Assembly: GCA_001784615.1 (NCBI GenBank)
Contig: MFRQ01000164.1
Coordinates: 1 to 35,077 of the forward strand
DNA length: 35,077 bases
Direction of reading: 5' to 3'
From: Candidatus Melainabacteria bacterium RIFOXYA2_FULL_32_9
GTDB taxonomy: Bacteria > Cyanobacteriota > Vampirovibrionia > Gastranaerophilales > UBA9579
Program-made: the position numbers and the translations under genes
Notes under the pieces: model-generated
Told to the model about the DNA's origin: nothing
What the model saw: only the letters and a program-made list of their open reading frames with translations
The model's database searches: none
Part shown: piece after piece, positions 25,049 to 34,531 of the stretch
Numbering within the stretch: position 1 is the stretch's first letter
How the letters are laid out: each line of letters begins with the position of its first letter

Positions 25049-25801
25049 ATGGTATTTGCTAGACAAACAATTATGGATATCGGAGAAGCGGGTTTAAATT
25101 TAGTAAGAGCCCTAAAATTTGCAATTAAAGGGAAAATTGATGTTGGAAATACTGCTGTTCAGATAGATAAAGCTGGTATTGGTTCACTATTTATTGTTAG
25201 TATAACTGCTATATTTATTGGTCTTGCGATGTCTACACAACTTGCCAAGGAATTAAGGAATTTTGGGGCAGAGCAATTTATAGGCGGTCTTATTGGAGTT
25301 GCAGTTGTTAGGGAACTTGCTCCGGTTATTGCAGCAATTGTAGTTGCAGGACGAGTAGGAGCTGCAATAACAGCAGAAATAGGTAGTATGAAAGCATCTG
25401 AGCAAATAGACGCTTTAGAGGTATTAGGGATTAATCCTATAAGATATTTATTAGTTCCGAGGCTTATTGCGGCAGCCATTGTTGGGCCATTACTAACAGT
25501 AATTGCGGCATTATTAGCTATACTTTCTGGCATGGTATTATCAGGTATTGTTGTGAATTTAAGCTACTCAGTTTATTTAGATTCTGTAAGAATGTTTATT
25601 GAAGAAACGGATACTCTTGTAATGATGCTGAAAGCAATGGTATTTGGAGGTATTATATCTATAATTGCTACAACAACAGGGCTTCAGGTTAGTGGTGGTG
25701 CGGAGGCTGTTGGTAGTGCAGCTACTAAAACCGTTGTATGGAGCATAATTATGATTTTCACCTTTAATTATCTTATTACAACTATATTTTTTGGAATATA
25801 A
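25049..25801 (+). CDS. mlaE: MlaE-type lipid transport permease
   Basis: 250 residues, five to six membrane segments. Permease of the Mla ABC system that moves phospholipids between inner and outer membrane. The family signatures are GLIGVAVVRELAPV and AGRVGAAITAEIGSMK. The ATG at 25049 is preferred, with AAGGGG before it; an in-frame upstream ATG at 24992 lies inside the M48 gene and adds a non-conserved tail. mlaF begins one base after the stop. Confidence 0.94.
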   Translation: MVFARQTIMDIGEAGLNLVRALKFAIKGKIDVGNTAVQIDKAGIGSLFIVSITAIFIGLAMSTQLAKELRNFGAEQFIGGLIGVAVVRELAPVIAAIVVAGRVGAAITAEIGSMKASEQIDALEVLGINPIRYLLVPRLIAAAIVGPLLTVIAALLAILSGMVLSGIVVNLSYSVYLDSVRMFIEETDTLVMMLKAMVFGGIISIIATTTGLQVSGGAEAVGSAATKTVVWSIIMIFTFNYLITTIFFGI

Positions 25802-25802
25802 A

Positions 25803-26537
25803 ATGCCAAATAATCAAGAACAACCAATAATAAGTTTTAAAAATGTAGACTTAGCTTTTGGTAAAAAGAAAGTTTTGGAAAATTTGTCTCTTGATATTTA
25901 TCCAAGAGAAATAGTGTCTATTGCTGGCCCTTCAGGATCAGGCAAAAGTACTATTTTAAAGTTAATAACAGGCCTAATTGAACCTAATTCAGGAGAAATT
26001 ATTATAAGAGCTAAAGTAATTGGGATGGCTTTTCAATATGCTGCTCTTTTTAACTCATTAACTGTTTGGAAAAATATAGCCTTAGCTCTTCAGGAAACTA
26101 CTAATTTAAGTCCTGAAGAAATTGACCAAAGAGTTAAAGATGCATTGAAAATTGTAAAACTTGAACATACAGAAGAAATGTATCCTGGAGAATTATCAGG
26201 AGGTATGCAAAAAAGGATAAGTGTAGCACGAGCATTGGCATTACATCCTGAAATTCTGCTGTATGACGAACCTAGTACTGGTTTAGATCCTGCAACAGCT
26301 TATGAACTTGAAGAGGATATGGTTGAATTAAGGGATCAAATAGGGGTAACCTCAATAATAGTAACTCATGACATTGATACTATTAAACATATTTCAGAGA
26401 GAATCTTTATTTTAGATAAAGGTCACATAGTATGGCAGGGTACAAATCAACAATTTAAGAATGATAAGTCAGCGTACCCTTGTAGTTTTAGAGAAAGAAG
26501 AACTTTAGAATCCTGTAAAAAAGAATATGGAGAATAA
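25803..26537 (+). CDS. mlaF: MlaF-type ABC transporter ATPase
   Basis: 244 residues. ATPase partner of the MlaE permease. Walker A GPSGSGKST, Q-loop FQYAAL, signature LSGGMQKR, Walker B ILLYDEPSTGLDP and the switch His in IIVTHDID are all intact. The ATG at 25803 directly follows the mlaE stop; a TTG at 25791 inside mlaE would add four residues. Ends with a charged tail ESCKKEYGE. mlaD follows after 59 bases. Confidence 0.95.
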   Translation: MPNNQEQPIISFKNVDLAFGKKKVLENLSLDIYPREIVSIAGPSGSGKSTILKLITGLIEPNSGEIIIRAKVIGMAFQYAALFNSLTVWKNIALALQETTNLSPEEIDQRVKDALKIVKLEHTEEMYPGELSGGMQKRISVARALALHPEILLYDEPSTGLDPATAYELEEDMVELRDQIGVTSIIVTHDIDTIKHISERIFILDKGHIVWQGTNQQFKNDKSAYPCSFRERRTLESCKKEYGE

Positions 26538-26596
26538 TAAGTCTTTTAACCAATAATAACTTAGACAAAACAGGCAGATTGGAGGAATATTGATCC

Positions 26597-28249
26597 ATGC
26601 CCAAAGAAGAAGAGAAAAAAGGTGCTAAATTTAAAGCAGGTATATTTATAATAGTAACTCTGGCATTATTAATTTTCAGTATATTATGGCTTAGGTATTT
26701 TGCTGTAAGGCCTGTAATGACTGTATGTGCTAGATTTACTGATCCTGGTCCTATTTCAACGGGATTACCGATTTATTATCAAGGGGTTAATATTGGTGAA
26801 ATTTCGAAGATAGGATTTTCAGAGGATTATAGGTATACGATAGTCTGTATGGATATATATAAAGAAAATATAAAACTGCCTAAAAATGTCTATGCTCAAG
26901 TTAGACAAGAAGGTATTACCGGACAAAAATATATTAGTATAATGTATCCTAAAAATCCAACATCACCTTGTCTAGCTGATGGAGATTGTATTGAGGGAAG
27001 ATCACCTTTTGGTATAGAAGATTTACAAGCTTTCTTTGAAAAACAAGTTGAAAGTGGAAGACTAGACAGAATATTTATTAATCTGGAACAAACACTGGCT
27101 AATGCTAATCAGACAAGTAAGCGTTTAGATAGAATGTCAGTTACAGTAAATAATCTCTTACAAGCAAATAAAGAAGAGATAAATGATTTCTTTAAACACG
27201 GTTCTCAAGCAGCCTCAGATATAAGTGACATTTCGGGAACCATAAGTAATTTCATTGGAGATCAAGAATTGGAAGGAAATTTAAGAGGAACTGTAGCGTC
27301 AATATCTGAAGCTGCAAGAAGTTTTGAAGAATTAATGGCTGATCCTCAAGTAAGAGGTAATGTAAGACAGGTAGCAACTAATATTAATGAGATTACAAGA
27401 AATGTAAACGATATTTTAGCTGATACTGAGATTCGACAAGGAATAAGAAGTACTTTTGGAGGAATAGCAAGATTATTAGGCACAGCAGGCGCAGCTATTG
27501 AGGGTTTTGAGGCAGGAGGCGCAGCCCCTATTGGCCTTGGTATTACAATAAACAACCTTAATGCTTTATTAAAAGATATGGGTGAACTTATTAGCAATAT
27601 TAACTGTTATACAGGTGATATTTATTCAGATGTCAAGCAAACAGGTTTAATTCCAAATGCAAGTGCGGCTCTTTATGAAGCAACAAGAACTTTTGGTAGA
27701 GCACAAAATGTATTTGGCAGAACAGAAGAAGTTTTAGGAAGACTCGGAGAGACAGAATTTGATAGAGATACAAAAGGTTTAATTATTAACACTATACAAA
27801 ATACTAATCAAGCTGTACAAAGTCATAATCAGGCTGCAAAACAAGTCGACTGTCTTGCTGAAGGTGTTAGTGAAATGTTGAGTAAACGATTTTTGTTACT
27901 TAGATTATTATTTGGAAAACCTGGTGCAACACTTGAGGAATGTGAAGAATTAGAGCAATATTTTGATGATAAAAATAAAGAGAAAACAAAACAACCTTGC
28001 CCAGTACAAGTTGTACCGATATCTCCTAAACCCTGTCCGACAGGACAAATATCACAACCAATTTCTCCCAGGTCAGAAATGAAACAACCAGTTTCTGAGC
28101 CTAAACAGCCTATTTCTGGTATGACACAAACAAGAAAGCAAGAAAAAATTATAACTCCTTCCCCGACTCCTACAAATCCATACCAAGTGCCATTTGGTTC
28201 TTGTTTAGCTCCTGTTGGGCCAATTTCTGATCCTGTAATTCCAGAATAA
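26597..28249 (+). CDS. mlaD: MlaD-like MCE domain protein with long C-terminal extension
   Basis: 550 residues. One N-terminal membrane helix (about 13-32), then a single MCE domain (about 38-122, FTDPGPISTGLPIYYQG and VRQEGITGQKYISI), which forms the lipid-carrying hexamer in this family. Residues 145-440 are helical with recurrent heptads, as expected for a periplasm-spanning tube of the PqiB/YebT or Mce type. The last 85 residues are Pro/Gln/Ser-rich with repeated Q-P-[IV]-S. It is far longer than E. coli MlaD (183 residues), so it may bridge to the outer membrane without MlaC, which is absent here. RBS GGAGG, 11-base spacing. Confidence 0.9.
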   Translation: MPKEEEKKGAKFKAGIFIIVTLALLIFSILWLRYFAVRPVMTVCARFTDPGPISTGLPIYYQGVNIGEISKIGFSEDYRYTIVCMDIYKENIKLPKNVYAQVRQEGITGQKYISIMYPKNPTSPCLADGDCIEGRSPFGIEDLQAFFEKQVESGRLDRIFINLEQTLANANQTSKRLDRMSVTVNNLLQANKEEINDFFKHGSQAASDISDISGTISNFIGDQELEGNLRGTVASISEAARSFEELMADPQVRGNVRQVATNINEITRNVNDILADTEIRQGIRSTFGGIARLLGTAGAAIEGFEAGGAAPIGLGITINNLNALLKDMGELISNINCYTGDIYSDVKQTGLIPNASAALYEATRTFGRAQNVFGRTEEVLGRLGETEFDRDTKGLIINTIQNTNQAVQSHNQAAKQVDCLAEGVSEMLSKRFLLLRLLFGKPGATLEECEELEQYFDDKNKEKTKQPCPVQVVPISPKPCPTGQISQPISPRSEMKQPVSEPKQPISGMTQTRKQEKIITPSPTPTNPYQVPFGSCLAPVGPISDPVIPE

Positions 28250-28396
28250 ACAAAGAACAATCAGATTCTATGGTTAAAGAACTATTGGTTCAATCAATCC
28301 CATATCCGTCATTAAAATAATCGATTAATATGCTAACAACATTTATCATGTTTTGCTTTTATGCTTATTAAGAAATTACTATAAAGGCAAATTTAA

Positions 28397-29191
28397 ATGA
28401 TAACTGCAATTAAGTCCAATTTAGCAGGTTTTTCAACTAATAATAAGCAACCACAAAAGGATTTACACGCTAAATTATCTTTAATATCCTCTGATATTGG
28501 AGATAGAATAAGCTTTACAAGTAGTAAAAAACCAAAGATAGATGATATAAAGTTCTTAAGCACTAAGGATGCTGAAATTTATGCTAAAAATGAGCTTGGA
28601 ATTGATGCTGATTTTAAAGATAGCTTAATTCTTGCTAATTTGGCTGTAAATGCCTTAAAAGATGTCAAAAAAGCAGGTTATAAACTTCCACAAAAAGTTA
28701 TTTCTGACTATGAAAAATTTAAAAATTATAAGAAAACAACTATAAAAGGTAAAACTCTAGAAATAACAGCTGCTATAACGTATCCTGATAATGGTGGAAT
28801 AATATATCTTAATTCAAAATTTGATTGGAATAATGTTAATAAAAGAATGAAAAAGAATTTTACAAAACATTTATTATCTTCAAATAAACCAAAACATATT
28901 TTTTACCATGAAATAGGACATTTTTTGCATTATGTAGCAGATAAAAATATGTATAACAAAACAAACAATGTTGAAATTTCACTAAAAACTAGAAAATTGA
29001 TAAAAAATAAGGTTGGGGAATATGCTTCACAAGATTTTGGTGAGTTTATAGCGGAATTATTTGCTGCAAAATTTATAGGCAGAAAATATTCAGATAAAAT
29101 ACAAAATCTATATAGGATATGGAATGGACCACATCCAAATATGAAATACAAAAATTATGGTTCTAGAACGATAAATATTGAAGTGAAGTAA
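28397..29191 (+). CDS. Putative zincin metalloprotease (HEIGH), no signal peptide
   Basis: 264 residues. Zinc motif HEIGHFLHYVAD near 172-183 and a likely third ligand Glu in DFGEFIAELFAAKF, a gluzincin-type arrangement about 40-45 residues later. It is not of the HExxHxxGxxH class seen at 20862-21542, so the two are unrelated. The N-terminus is polar with ISFTSS at 38-43 and has no Sec signal. Substrate unknown. It follows mlaD after 147 bases with its own AAAGG and may be separately expressed. Confidence 0.75.
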   Translation: MITAIKSNLAGFSTNNKQPQKDLHAKLSLISSDIGDRISFTSSKKPKIDDIKFLSTKDAEIYAKNELGIDADFKDSLILANLAVNALKDVKKAGYKLPQKVISDYEKFKNYKKTTIKGKTLEITAAITYPDNGGIIYLNSKFDWNNVNKRMKKNFTKHLLSSNKPKHIFYHEIGHFLHYVADKNMYNKTNNVEISLKTRKLIKNKVGEYASQDFGEFIAELFAAKFIGRKYSDKIQNLYRIWNGPHPNMKYKNYGSRTINIEVK

Positions 29192-29198
29192 ATTTATC

Positions 29199-29240
29199 GG
29201 TAATATCCATTACCTAATAAGTGCTAAAAGCACAATTTTA
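29199..29240 (+). terminator. Possible terminator after the HEIGH protease gene
   Basis: GGTAAT-atcc-ATTACC (29199-29214), then GTGCT-aaa-AGCAC (29221-29233) followed by AATTTTA. Two short stem-loops just after the stop codon. Confidence 0.4.
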
Positions 29241-29278
29241 AGTATTTCCTGGAATGATCGTTAACTTGAGAATGTGGC

Positions 29279-29371
29279 TAAGAACCTAACCAGGAAATAA
29301 AAAGTGTACAGCTGTCATTGCGAAGATTCCGAAGGAATCTGTGGCAATCTATCCATTTTACAATTAAAAGC
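29279..29371 (+). repeat. 93-bp dispersed repeat, copy F
   Basis: Ungapped 86/93 match to the inverse of 21799-21891. It contains GTCATTGCGAAGATTCCGAA and CAATCTATCC. Here it is intergenic. Further repeat debris follows to about 29530: two copies of CCTCGCGATGACATTG and a GTGACTgTGTCAC palindrome-like unit. No gene lies in 29192-29569. Confidence 0.85.
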
Positions 29372-29569
29372 CATTATCCAGAATTGGAAAGATCGCCACG
29401 GTTTCTTTTAGAAACCTCGCGATGACATTGTGTATTATCGGAAGGGTTGATGACTTAAAAAAGTGACTGTGTCACCTCGCGATGACATTGGAGGAACCTA
29501 TGAAATGCGAAGCAATTTCATCAGCGACGGAAATAATGTACCCCTGAATTTATGGGACAGTCTACTAGT

Positions 29570-30595
29570 TTATCTAATGATTGATTTTATTGATATTCCT
29601 TCTTTTAAAGCTAATAAATAACCGGCTGCCTCAAAATAATTTGTAACTTCGATAACTTTATCTTCAAGATCAAGAGCCTGAGAGGTTATATCAAGAATAG
29701 TCTGATTATCTCTAACAGCAATAACAGGAATATTTTTTTCTATAGCTTTTAATACCGGTATACTTCCAAGACAATCATAAGGGGTTATCAAGGCTTTAAG
29801 AGAAGTTGGAGTGATATCAAAATAACTTGCTTCTTCTATATCTATAAGTTTTGGTGCATTATACAGACCTAATAATATGCAGGGTAAAAATGTTGGAGTA
29901 ATATATTCCGCTGCTACTCTTGGATCAACAAGTTCAGTGTCAATTTTTAGCGAATTTTCTCCAAAAGCAGGGGCATGAGCAACAGGAATTTTAAATTTTC
30001 TTGTTAATATATGGGAAATTACAGCTTCAACACCACCAACAGGATCTACACCATTACCTTTAGAATATTCTAAATCTTCAGGGGTTTCAAAATAGCATAT
30101 TACTGCAAGAGCTTCTGCTCCTTTATCAATTAACGCTTGTGCTGAGTCAATTAGAGTATCAGGATTACTAACAGTTCCAGTTGAAATTTTACTTTCTGAT
30201 ATTGAGAAATTTACTCCAACTTCTTCTTTTGTTTGAATATAATCTAAAATATCTATACCATAAACGGTTTTTACAGCATTAATTGTGTTTAAATGAACAT
30301 TAAGGACAGGTTTTGGAATTGCTTTATCAAGGATTATTCCAATTTTATTATGATTTGTCGGTCTTAAAGCTATTTCGCCTTTGAAAAAAGAGTTTATTGC
30401 AAATCCTTCAGTATACAGGATGTTTTTGTTTATACCAGAAAAAACAGCAGCGTTAACTGTATTTGGGTTAGTTATAACAGGACATATTTTTGATATCAAA
30501 TTGACTGCAGGTGATGCATCACCTGCATAACCTCCAATAGAGGCACCTATTCCTGTTGGAACTATAAATGCTGCTATAAAATCATTTATATTCAT
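29570..30595 (-). CDS. DUF3326 family protein
   Basis: 341 residues, full family length. Recognised from IVPTGIGASIGGYAGDASPA at the N-terminus and GVDPVGGVEAVISH in the middle, typical of DUF3326, which is widespread in cyanobacteria and plastid-bearing lineages. Function not known. No membrane segment or signal peptide. It lies 4 bases after hpt on the same strand, making a tilS-hpt-DUF3326 operon. Confidence 0.8.
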   Translation of the reverse strand: MNINDFIAAFIVPTGIGASIGGYAGDASPAVNLISKICPVITNPNTVNAAVFSGINKNILYTEGFAINSFFKGEIALRPTNHNKIGIILDKAIPKPVLNVHLNTINAVKTVYGIDILDYIQTKEEVGVNFSISESKISTGTVSNPDTLIDSAQALIDKGAEALAVICYFETPEDLEYSKGNGVDPVGGVEAVISHILTRKFKIPVAHAPAFGENSLKIDTELVDPRVAAEYITPTFLPCILLGLYNAPKLIDIEEASYFDITPTSLKALITPYDCLGSIPVLKAIEKNIPVIAVRDNQTILDITSQALDLEDKVIEVTNYFEAAGYLLALKEGISIKSIIR

Positions 30596-30599
30596 TGGA

Positions 30600-31145
30600 C
30601 TACAGAGGAAAATATCCTACGTATGGAAGGTTTCTATAGAAACCTTTATAATCTAAACCATATCCTACAACGAATTTATCATCTATTTCAAAACCTATAA
30701 AATCTACTTGTACAGGTTTTACTCTTGAGCAAAGCTTATTTAACAATGTTACAAATTTAATTTTTCTGGCCTTATGTTGAATTTTGATATAGTCGAACAA
30801 GAATGTAGCTGTTAAGCCTGTATCTACAATATCTTCTACTAATAAAACATCTTTTCCTTCTAAGCTTGGTAATGTTAAATCAACAGGTTTTATTTTACCG
30901 GAAGATGATTGCTCGTTACCATAACTTGAGAGCCTAATAAATTCAAGTTGGACAGGCATTTTTAAATGTTTAACAAGATCAGAAAGAAAGAGTATAGAAC
31001 CGCATAAAACTCCAACTACGGTTAGTTCCTGACTATCTGCAAATTCATTATTTATTTTTTCGGCTAATTCTTTAATTCGTTGTTGTATTTGCTCTTCCGT
31101 TAATAATGTAACTAATTGGTCTTGTGTTCTGTCTAAAATAGCCAT
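30600..31145 (-). CDS. hpt: Hypoxanthine phosphoribosyltransferase
   Basis: 181 residues. Salvages hypoxanthine (and guanine) to IMP/GMP with PRPP. The PRPP-binding motif is VLLVEDIVDTG (near 97-107), with the PPi loop VVGVLCGSIL and the C-terminal base-binding VDFIGFEIDDKFVVGYGLDY. All are intact. It follows tilS after 21 bases, the same tilS-hpt order seen in Firmicutes. Confidence 0.95.
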   Translation of the reverse strand: MAILDRTQDQLVTLLTEEQIQQRIKELAEKINNEFADSQELTVVGVLCGSILFLSDLVKHLKMPVQLEFIRLSSYGNEQSSSGKIKPVDLTLPSLEGKDVLLVEDIVDTGLTATFLFDYIKIQHKARKIKFVTLLNKLCSRVKPVQVDFIGFEIDDKFVVGYGLDYKGFYRNLPYVGYFPL

Positions 31146-31166
31146 TTATACTAAACCTCATAATCT

Positions 31167-32540
31167 TTATCTAACTTCCAGTATATGTGTTGGTATATTT
31201 TTAACTCTTATTTGCTCACTTAATCCCATGCCTACTACCCATAAAACTTCTGAATCGGTAGCTAAAACAGGTAAATTATCTCTTTTAAATTCAGGAATAC
31301 CTTTATTAATTAGATATTTCTTTAATTTCATTTTTCCCTGCATTCCAAAAGGCTGAATTTTGTCGCCTTCACGGCGAGTTCTAAAATAAAGAGGATCTTT
31401 TACATCGCTTAAATCTACGTATGCAATATTTGATGTTTCTGAGGGGAAACTTTCAGGTCTTGTTTTTTCTTTCCACGGAATTATTTTTAAAGTTTTATTT
31501 AATTCCGGGTGATAAATTTCCTCGTCTAATTTAACTATTATAGAAGATTTTACCATGGGAGCTCTTATCGAGTGAATAAATTTAATTATTTCTGAGGAAA
31601 CAAAAAGCCAGAGATCTTTTGTAATGGAGAACGTGTTTCCTGATTTTAATTTTGAGCTTTCTTCAATAAAATTCAAAATCTCATCAATTTTTTCAAAGTC
31701 AAACTCAATATTTCCGGACATTAAAAAATTCAGAATAACTCTCTTTTTAGCAGGATAAGACAGATCCAAAAATTCTTTAGTGCTTATTTCCTCTTTATTT
31801 GTGTAAATCTTATTTTTTATTTGATCCATATATTCATTGATTAACTCTTCTGCGTCTGCTGAAATTCTGGAAAGCCTTAAAATAGCTTGCTCTATATTTG
31901 AATTATATGTTTTTAATTCAGGAATTAAGCTTAATCTAATCCGATTTCTTAAAAATTCTTCCTTAAAATTGCTGGTATCGATGTTTGGAGTTAAATTGTT
32001 TTCTTCACAGTATTTAAGAGTTTCATCTCTGGTTAAAGTTAATATTGGCCTATAAATAGGAGGAAGGTTATCTTGATATCTTACTTCAGGAATTCCTTTT
32101 AATCCTATTGTTCCTGTTCCTTTAATGATTCTATATAAAACAGTTTCAACCTGATCTGTTAGAGTATGTCCGGTAAGTATTGCTGTAGCGTTAAACTTTT
32201 GAGCAGCTTTATTTAAAAACTCATATCTTTGATTTCTAGCCATTAACTCGGTATGAGGAAGATCTTCCGGAAGAGTTTCACTATAAAAAGTTATATTTCT
32301 TGCTATACAATATTCTTTGGCTCGCTCTTCTTCCAGTTTTGATTCAAGACCACGCCAATTGTGATTTAAATGGCCAGCAATTAATTGAAAATTATACTGT
32401 TTTGAGAGTTTTAACAGTACATCTATCATACATAACGAATCAATTCCACCAGAAAATGCAACCAGTAGAACATTTTTAGAGTCATTAAGATTATGTTTTT
32501 CTAAAAATCTTAGAATTTTTTCTTTAATTTCCCTATCCAT
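31167..32540 (-). CDS. tilS: tRNA(Ile)-lysidine synthase TilS
   Basis: 457 residues from the preferred ATG. Converts C34 of the CAU-anticodon tRNA-Ile to lysidine using lysine and ATP. The N-type ATP pyrophosphatase P-loop SGGIDS is at about 31-36 from this start. The conserved GHTLTDQVETVLYRIIKGTG follows, and the C-terminal domain has FRTRREGDKIQPFGMQGKMKLKK. The frame runs on to 32636, but the extra 32 residues are unlike the family and have no RBS. ATG 32573 (11 residues longer) is a second option. Confidence 0.93.
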   Translation of the reverse strand: MDREIKEKILRFLEKHNLNDSKNVLLVAFSGGIDSLCMIDVLLKLSKQYNFQLIAGHLNHNWRGLESKLEEERAKEYCIARNITFYSETLPEDLPHTELMARNQRYEFLNKAAQKFNATAILTGHTLTDQVETVLYRIIKGTGTIGLKGIPEVRYQDNLPPIYRPILTLTRDETLKYCEENNLTPNIDTSNFKEEFLRNRIRLSLIPELKTYNSNIEQAILRLSRISADAEELINEYMDQIKNKIYTNKEEISTKEFLDLSYPAKKRVILNFLMSGNIEFDFEKIDEILNFIEESSKLKSGNTFSITKDLWLFVSSEIIKFIHSIRAPMVKSSIIVKLDEEIYHPELNKTLKIIPWKEKTRPESFPSETSNIAYVDLSDVKDPLYFRTRREGDKIQPFGMQGKMKLKKYLINKGIPEFKRDNLPVLATDSEVLWVVGMGLSEQIRVKNIPTHILEVR

Positions 32541-32841
32541 ATAAATAAGAATACTATAAAAAGCTTTAATCATCACACACCCGCTTTGCACAAGCCCGTA
32601 TTTCTTATAAAGATTCATCCTTGCATTTTTAACCAAACAGGCTCTAAGCTTTTTAAGCTTGATAAAAAGCCTTTAAGAATGCTCTAAAACAAGGATCTGG
32701 GAAATACTTTTTTTAGTGGATGATAAGAATCAACATGTGAAAGTATTCTAGTTATGAGTAATAATCACTCTGAAATTATAAATATTTATTTATTAAACTA
32801 CTTGGGATACAAAGTTTAGAAGAGTTGGGGACAAAATAAAA
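32541..32841. other. Divergent intergenic region tilS/motA
   Basis: No gene seen. It holds stem-loop potential at about 32645-32675 (GCTTTTTA-agcttga-TAAAAAGC, plus AAGCTTtttAAGCTT). Promoters for both directions must lie here, but no convincing sigma-70 or sigma-28 consensus was found. Confidence 0.5.
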
Positions 32842-33630
32842 GTGGATATAACAAGCATAATAGGTATAATAATTGGTTTTTCAGCAATTTTAGGGGCTCA
32901 AGCAATTGAGTCTAATTCGTTTTTAACAATTATCCAGCCTTCAGCAGCCCTTGTTGTCATTGGAGGAACTGTTGGAGCTGTATGCTTAAATTTTTCATTA
33001 CCTGCAATCATTGCGGCTCTTAAATCTGTTAAAAAAGTATTTATCTATGATAGAGAAGACATCTTGAAAATTGTTACTCAGTTAGTTGAAGTTTCAAGAT
33101 TGGCAAGACAAGACGGTATATTAGCTCTTCAAAATGTGGTTCCTGAAATTGAGAATAATTTTCTTAGAAGAGGAGTTCAATTAGCTGTTGATACTAATAA
33201 TCCTCAATTGCTTCACGATATATTAACAACAGAAGTTAGTCTTGAAGAAGAACATGGTGTGTTGAGTTCAAGGATTTTCGAAGCTTTTGGTGGATTTGCA
33301 CCTACTTTTGGAATTGTAGGTGCAGTGCTTGGTTTAATTCAGGTAATGGGCAATTTACAAGATCCTTCTCAGTTAGGTTCCGGTATAGCAACGGCTTTTG
33401 TTGCAACTTTATATGGTGTAGGGTTAGCAAACCTAATTTTCTTACCTATTGCAGGTAAACTAAAAATGAGGCTCAGAGAAGAAATTATCCTGAAAGAGAT
33501 GATAATTCAAGGTTTAATATCTATTCAATTAGGTGAAAATCCTGCTATTATCGAAGAAAAGCTTCTGACTTTCTTAAGCTTTTCGCTTAAACAGGATCAT
33601 TTTTTAAATGAGGCTAGTGAATCAATTTAG
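32842..33630 (+). CDS. motA: Flagellar stator protein MotA
   Basis: 262 residues, four membrane segments (about 2-22, 28-50, 150-170, 182-202). Ion-channel and torque-generating stator subunit with MotB. Family features: GGTVGAVCLNF, the cytoplasmic loop with RRGVQLAVD, FGIVGAVLGLI and the conserved proline in LANLIFLPIAGKL. The sequence is of the MotA/PomA type rather than TolQ/ExbB. GTG start with TTGGGG upstream. First gene of a motA-motB-fliL run. Confidence 0.94.
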   Translation: MDITSIIGIIIGFSAILGAQAIESNSFLTIIQPSAALVVIGGTVGAVCLNFSLPAIIAALKSVKKVFIYDREDILKIVTQLVEVSRLARQDGILALQNVVPEIENNFLRRGVQLAVDTNNPQLLHDILTTEVSLEEEHGVLSSRIFEAFGGFAPTFGIVGAVLGLIQVMGNLQDPSQLGSGIATAFVATLYGVGLANLIFLPIAGKLKMRLREEIILKEMIIQGLISIQLGENPAIIEEKLLTFLSFSLKQDHFLNEASESI

Positions 33631-33666
33631 AGCTGAGTATGAAAGAGAAATTATTTAAAGGTAAAA

Positions 33667-34518
33667 ATGAATAAAGATTTATATTCTTATACTCAGGATT
33701 ATATAAACCGTTGGGTTGTATCGTATGCAGATTTTATTACGATGCTTTTAGCTTTATTTATGGTTATGTATGCTCTATCTCAAATAGATATAAATAATCT
33801 TAAAGAATTTTCTGCCTCTATGGATAAAGTTTTTGATACTTCAACTACTCAGCAAAAAACAATAAATAATCCAGAAACAAATAGGATTTTGGAAGAAAAA
33901 AGGAGATTACTTAAAACTTTTAGCACTACTAAAGCTGAAGTTACAATGAAAGATATTGACATATCAGATCAAAAAGCTAAAATAAATTCTTTAAAGACTC
34001 AAATTAAAAATATTGAATCTGATATTGATAAAGATGCTGTTGAATTTAAAAATATTGAGAATTTAATTGAGAAAAATCTTGGAAATATAAGTGAAATATC
34101 GATAAGTAAAGAAACAAGAGGACTAATAATTAGATTAAAAGATACGGTTCTATTTGATCCGGGTTCTGATATAATAAGAGATAAAGCGCAGATTACATTG
34201 GATAAATTAGCTGGAGTTTTGAGTGAAATCCCGAATTCTATAAGAATAGAAGGACATACTGATAATCAACCGATTAATACAGAGAAGTTTCCATCTAATT
34301 GGGAGTTATCCACAGCTAGATCTACAAATATTATAAAATATCTGGTTAAAAAACATAAAATTGATCCAAGAAAATTTAGCGCAGTCGGTTATGGAGAATA
34401 TATGCCGCTAAAAGAGGATTTAGCAAATAATGAACAATCTGTTAACCGAAGAGTAGATATAGTTATACTGAGTTCAATGAGTAAAATTTTTGAAGCAAAT
34501 AGCGATATAAAAGAGTAA
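33667..34518 (+). CDS. motB: Flagellar stator protein MotB
   Basis: 283 residues. One membrane helix (about 18-40) carries the ion-binding Asp 22 in SYADFITMLLALFMVMY. A coiled-coil linker (about 70-135) leads to the OmpA-like peptidoglycan-binding domain (about 150-270) with EGHTDNQP and NRRVDIVI. It anchors the stator to the cell wall. The linker is longer and more charged than usual and probably includes the plug. It starts 36 bases after motA. Confidence 0.95.
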   Translation: MNKDLYSYTQDYINRWVVSYADFITMLLALFMVMYALSQIDINNLKEFSASMDKVFDTSTTQQKTINNPETNRILEEKRRLLKTFSTTKAEVTMKDIDISDQKAKINSLKTQIKNIESDIDKDAVEFKNIENLIEKNLGNISEISISKETRGLIIRLKDTVLFDPGSDIIRDKAQITLDKLAGVLSEIPNSIRIEGHTDNQPINTEKFPSNWELSTARSTNIIKYLVKKHKIDPRKFSAVGYGEYMPLKEDLANNEQSVNRRVDIVILSSMSKIFEANSDIKE

Positions 34519-34531
34519 CTGGAGTAATAAA

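Noticed and set aside
29279-29530. CRISPR array
   Set aside because: Repeats are irregular in spacing, orientation and length and belong to dispersed palindromic families. No cas genes are in the window.
32541-32636. N-terminal extension of TilS
   Set aside because: The additional residues are unlike the family and lack an RBS; the ATG at 32540 gives the normal distance to the P-loop.
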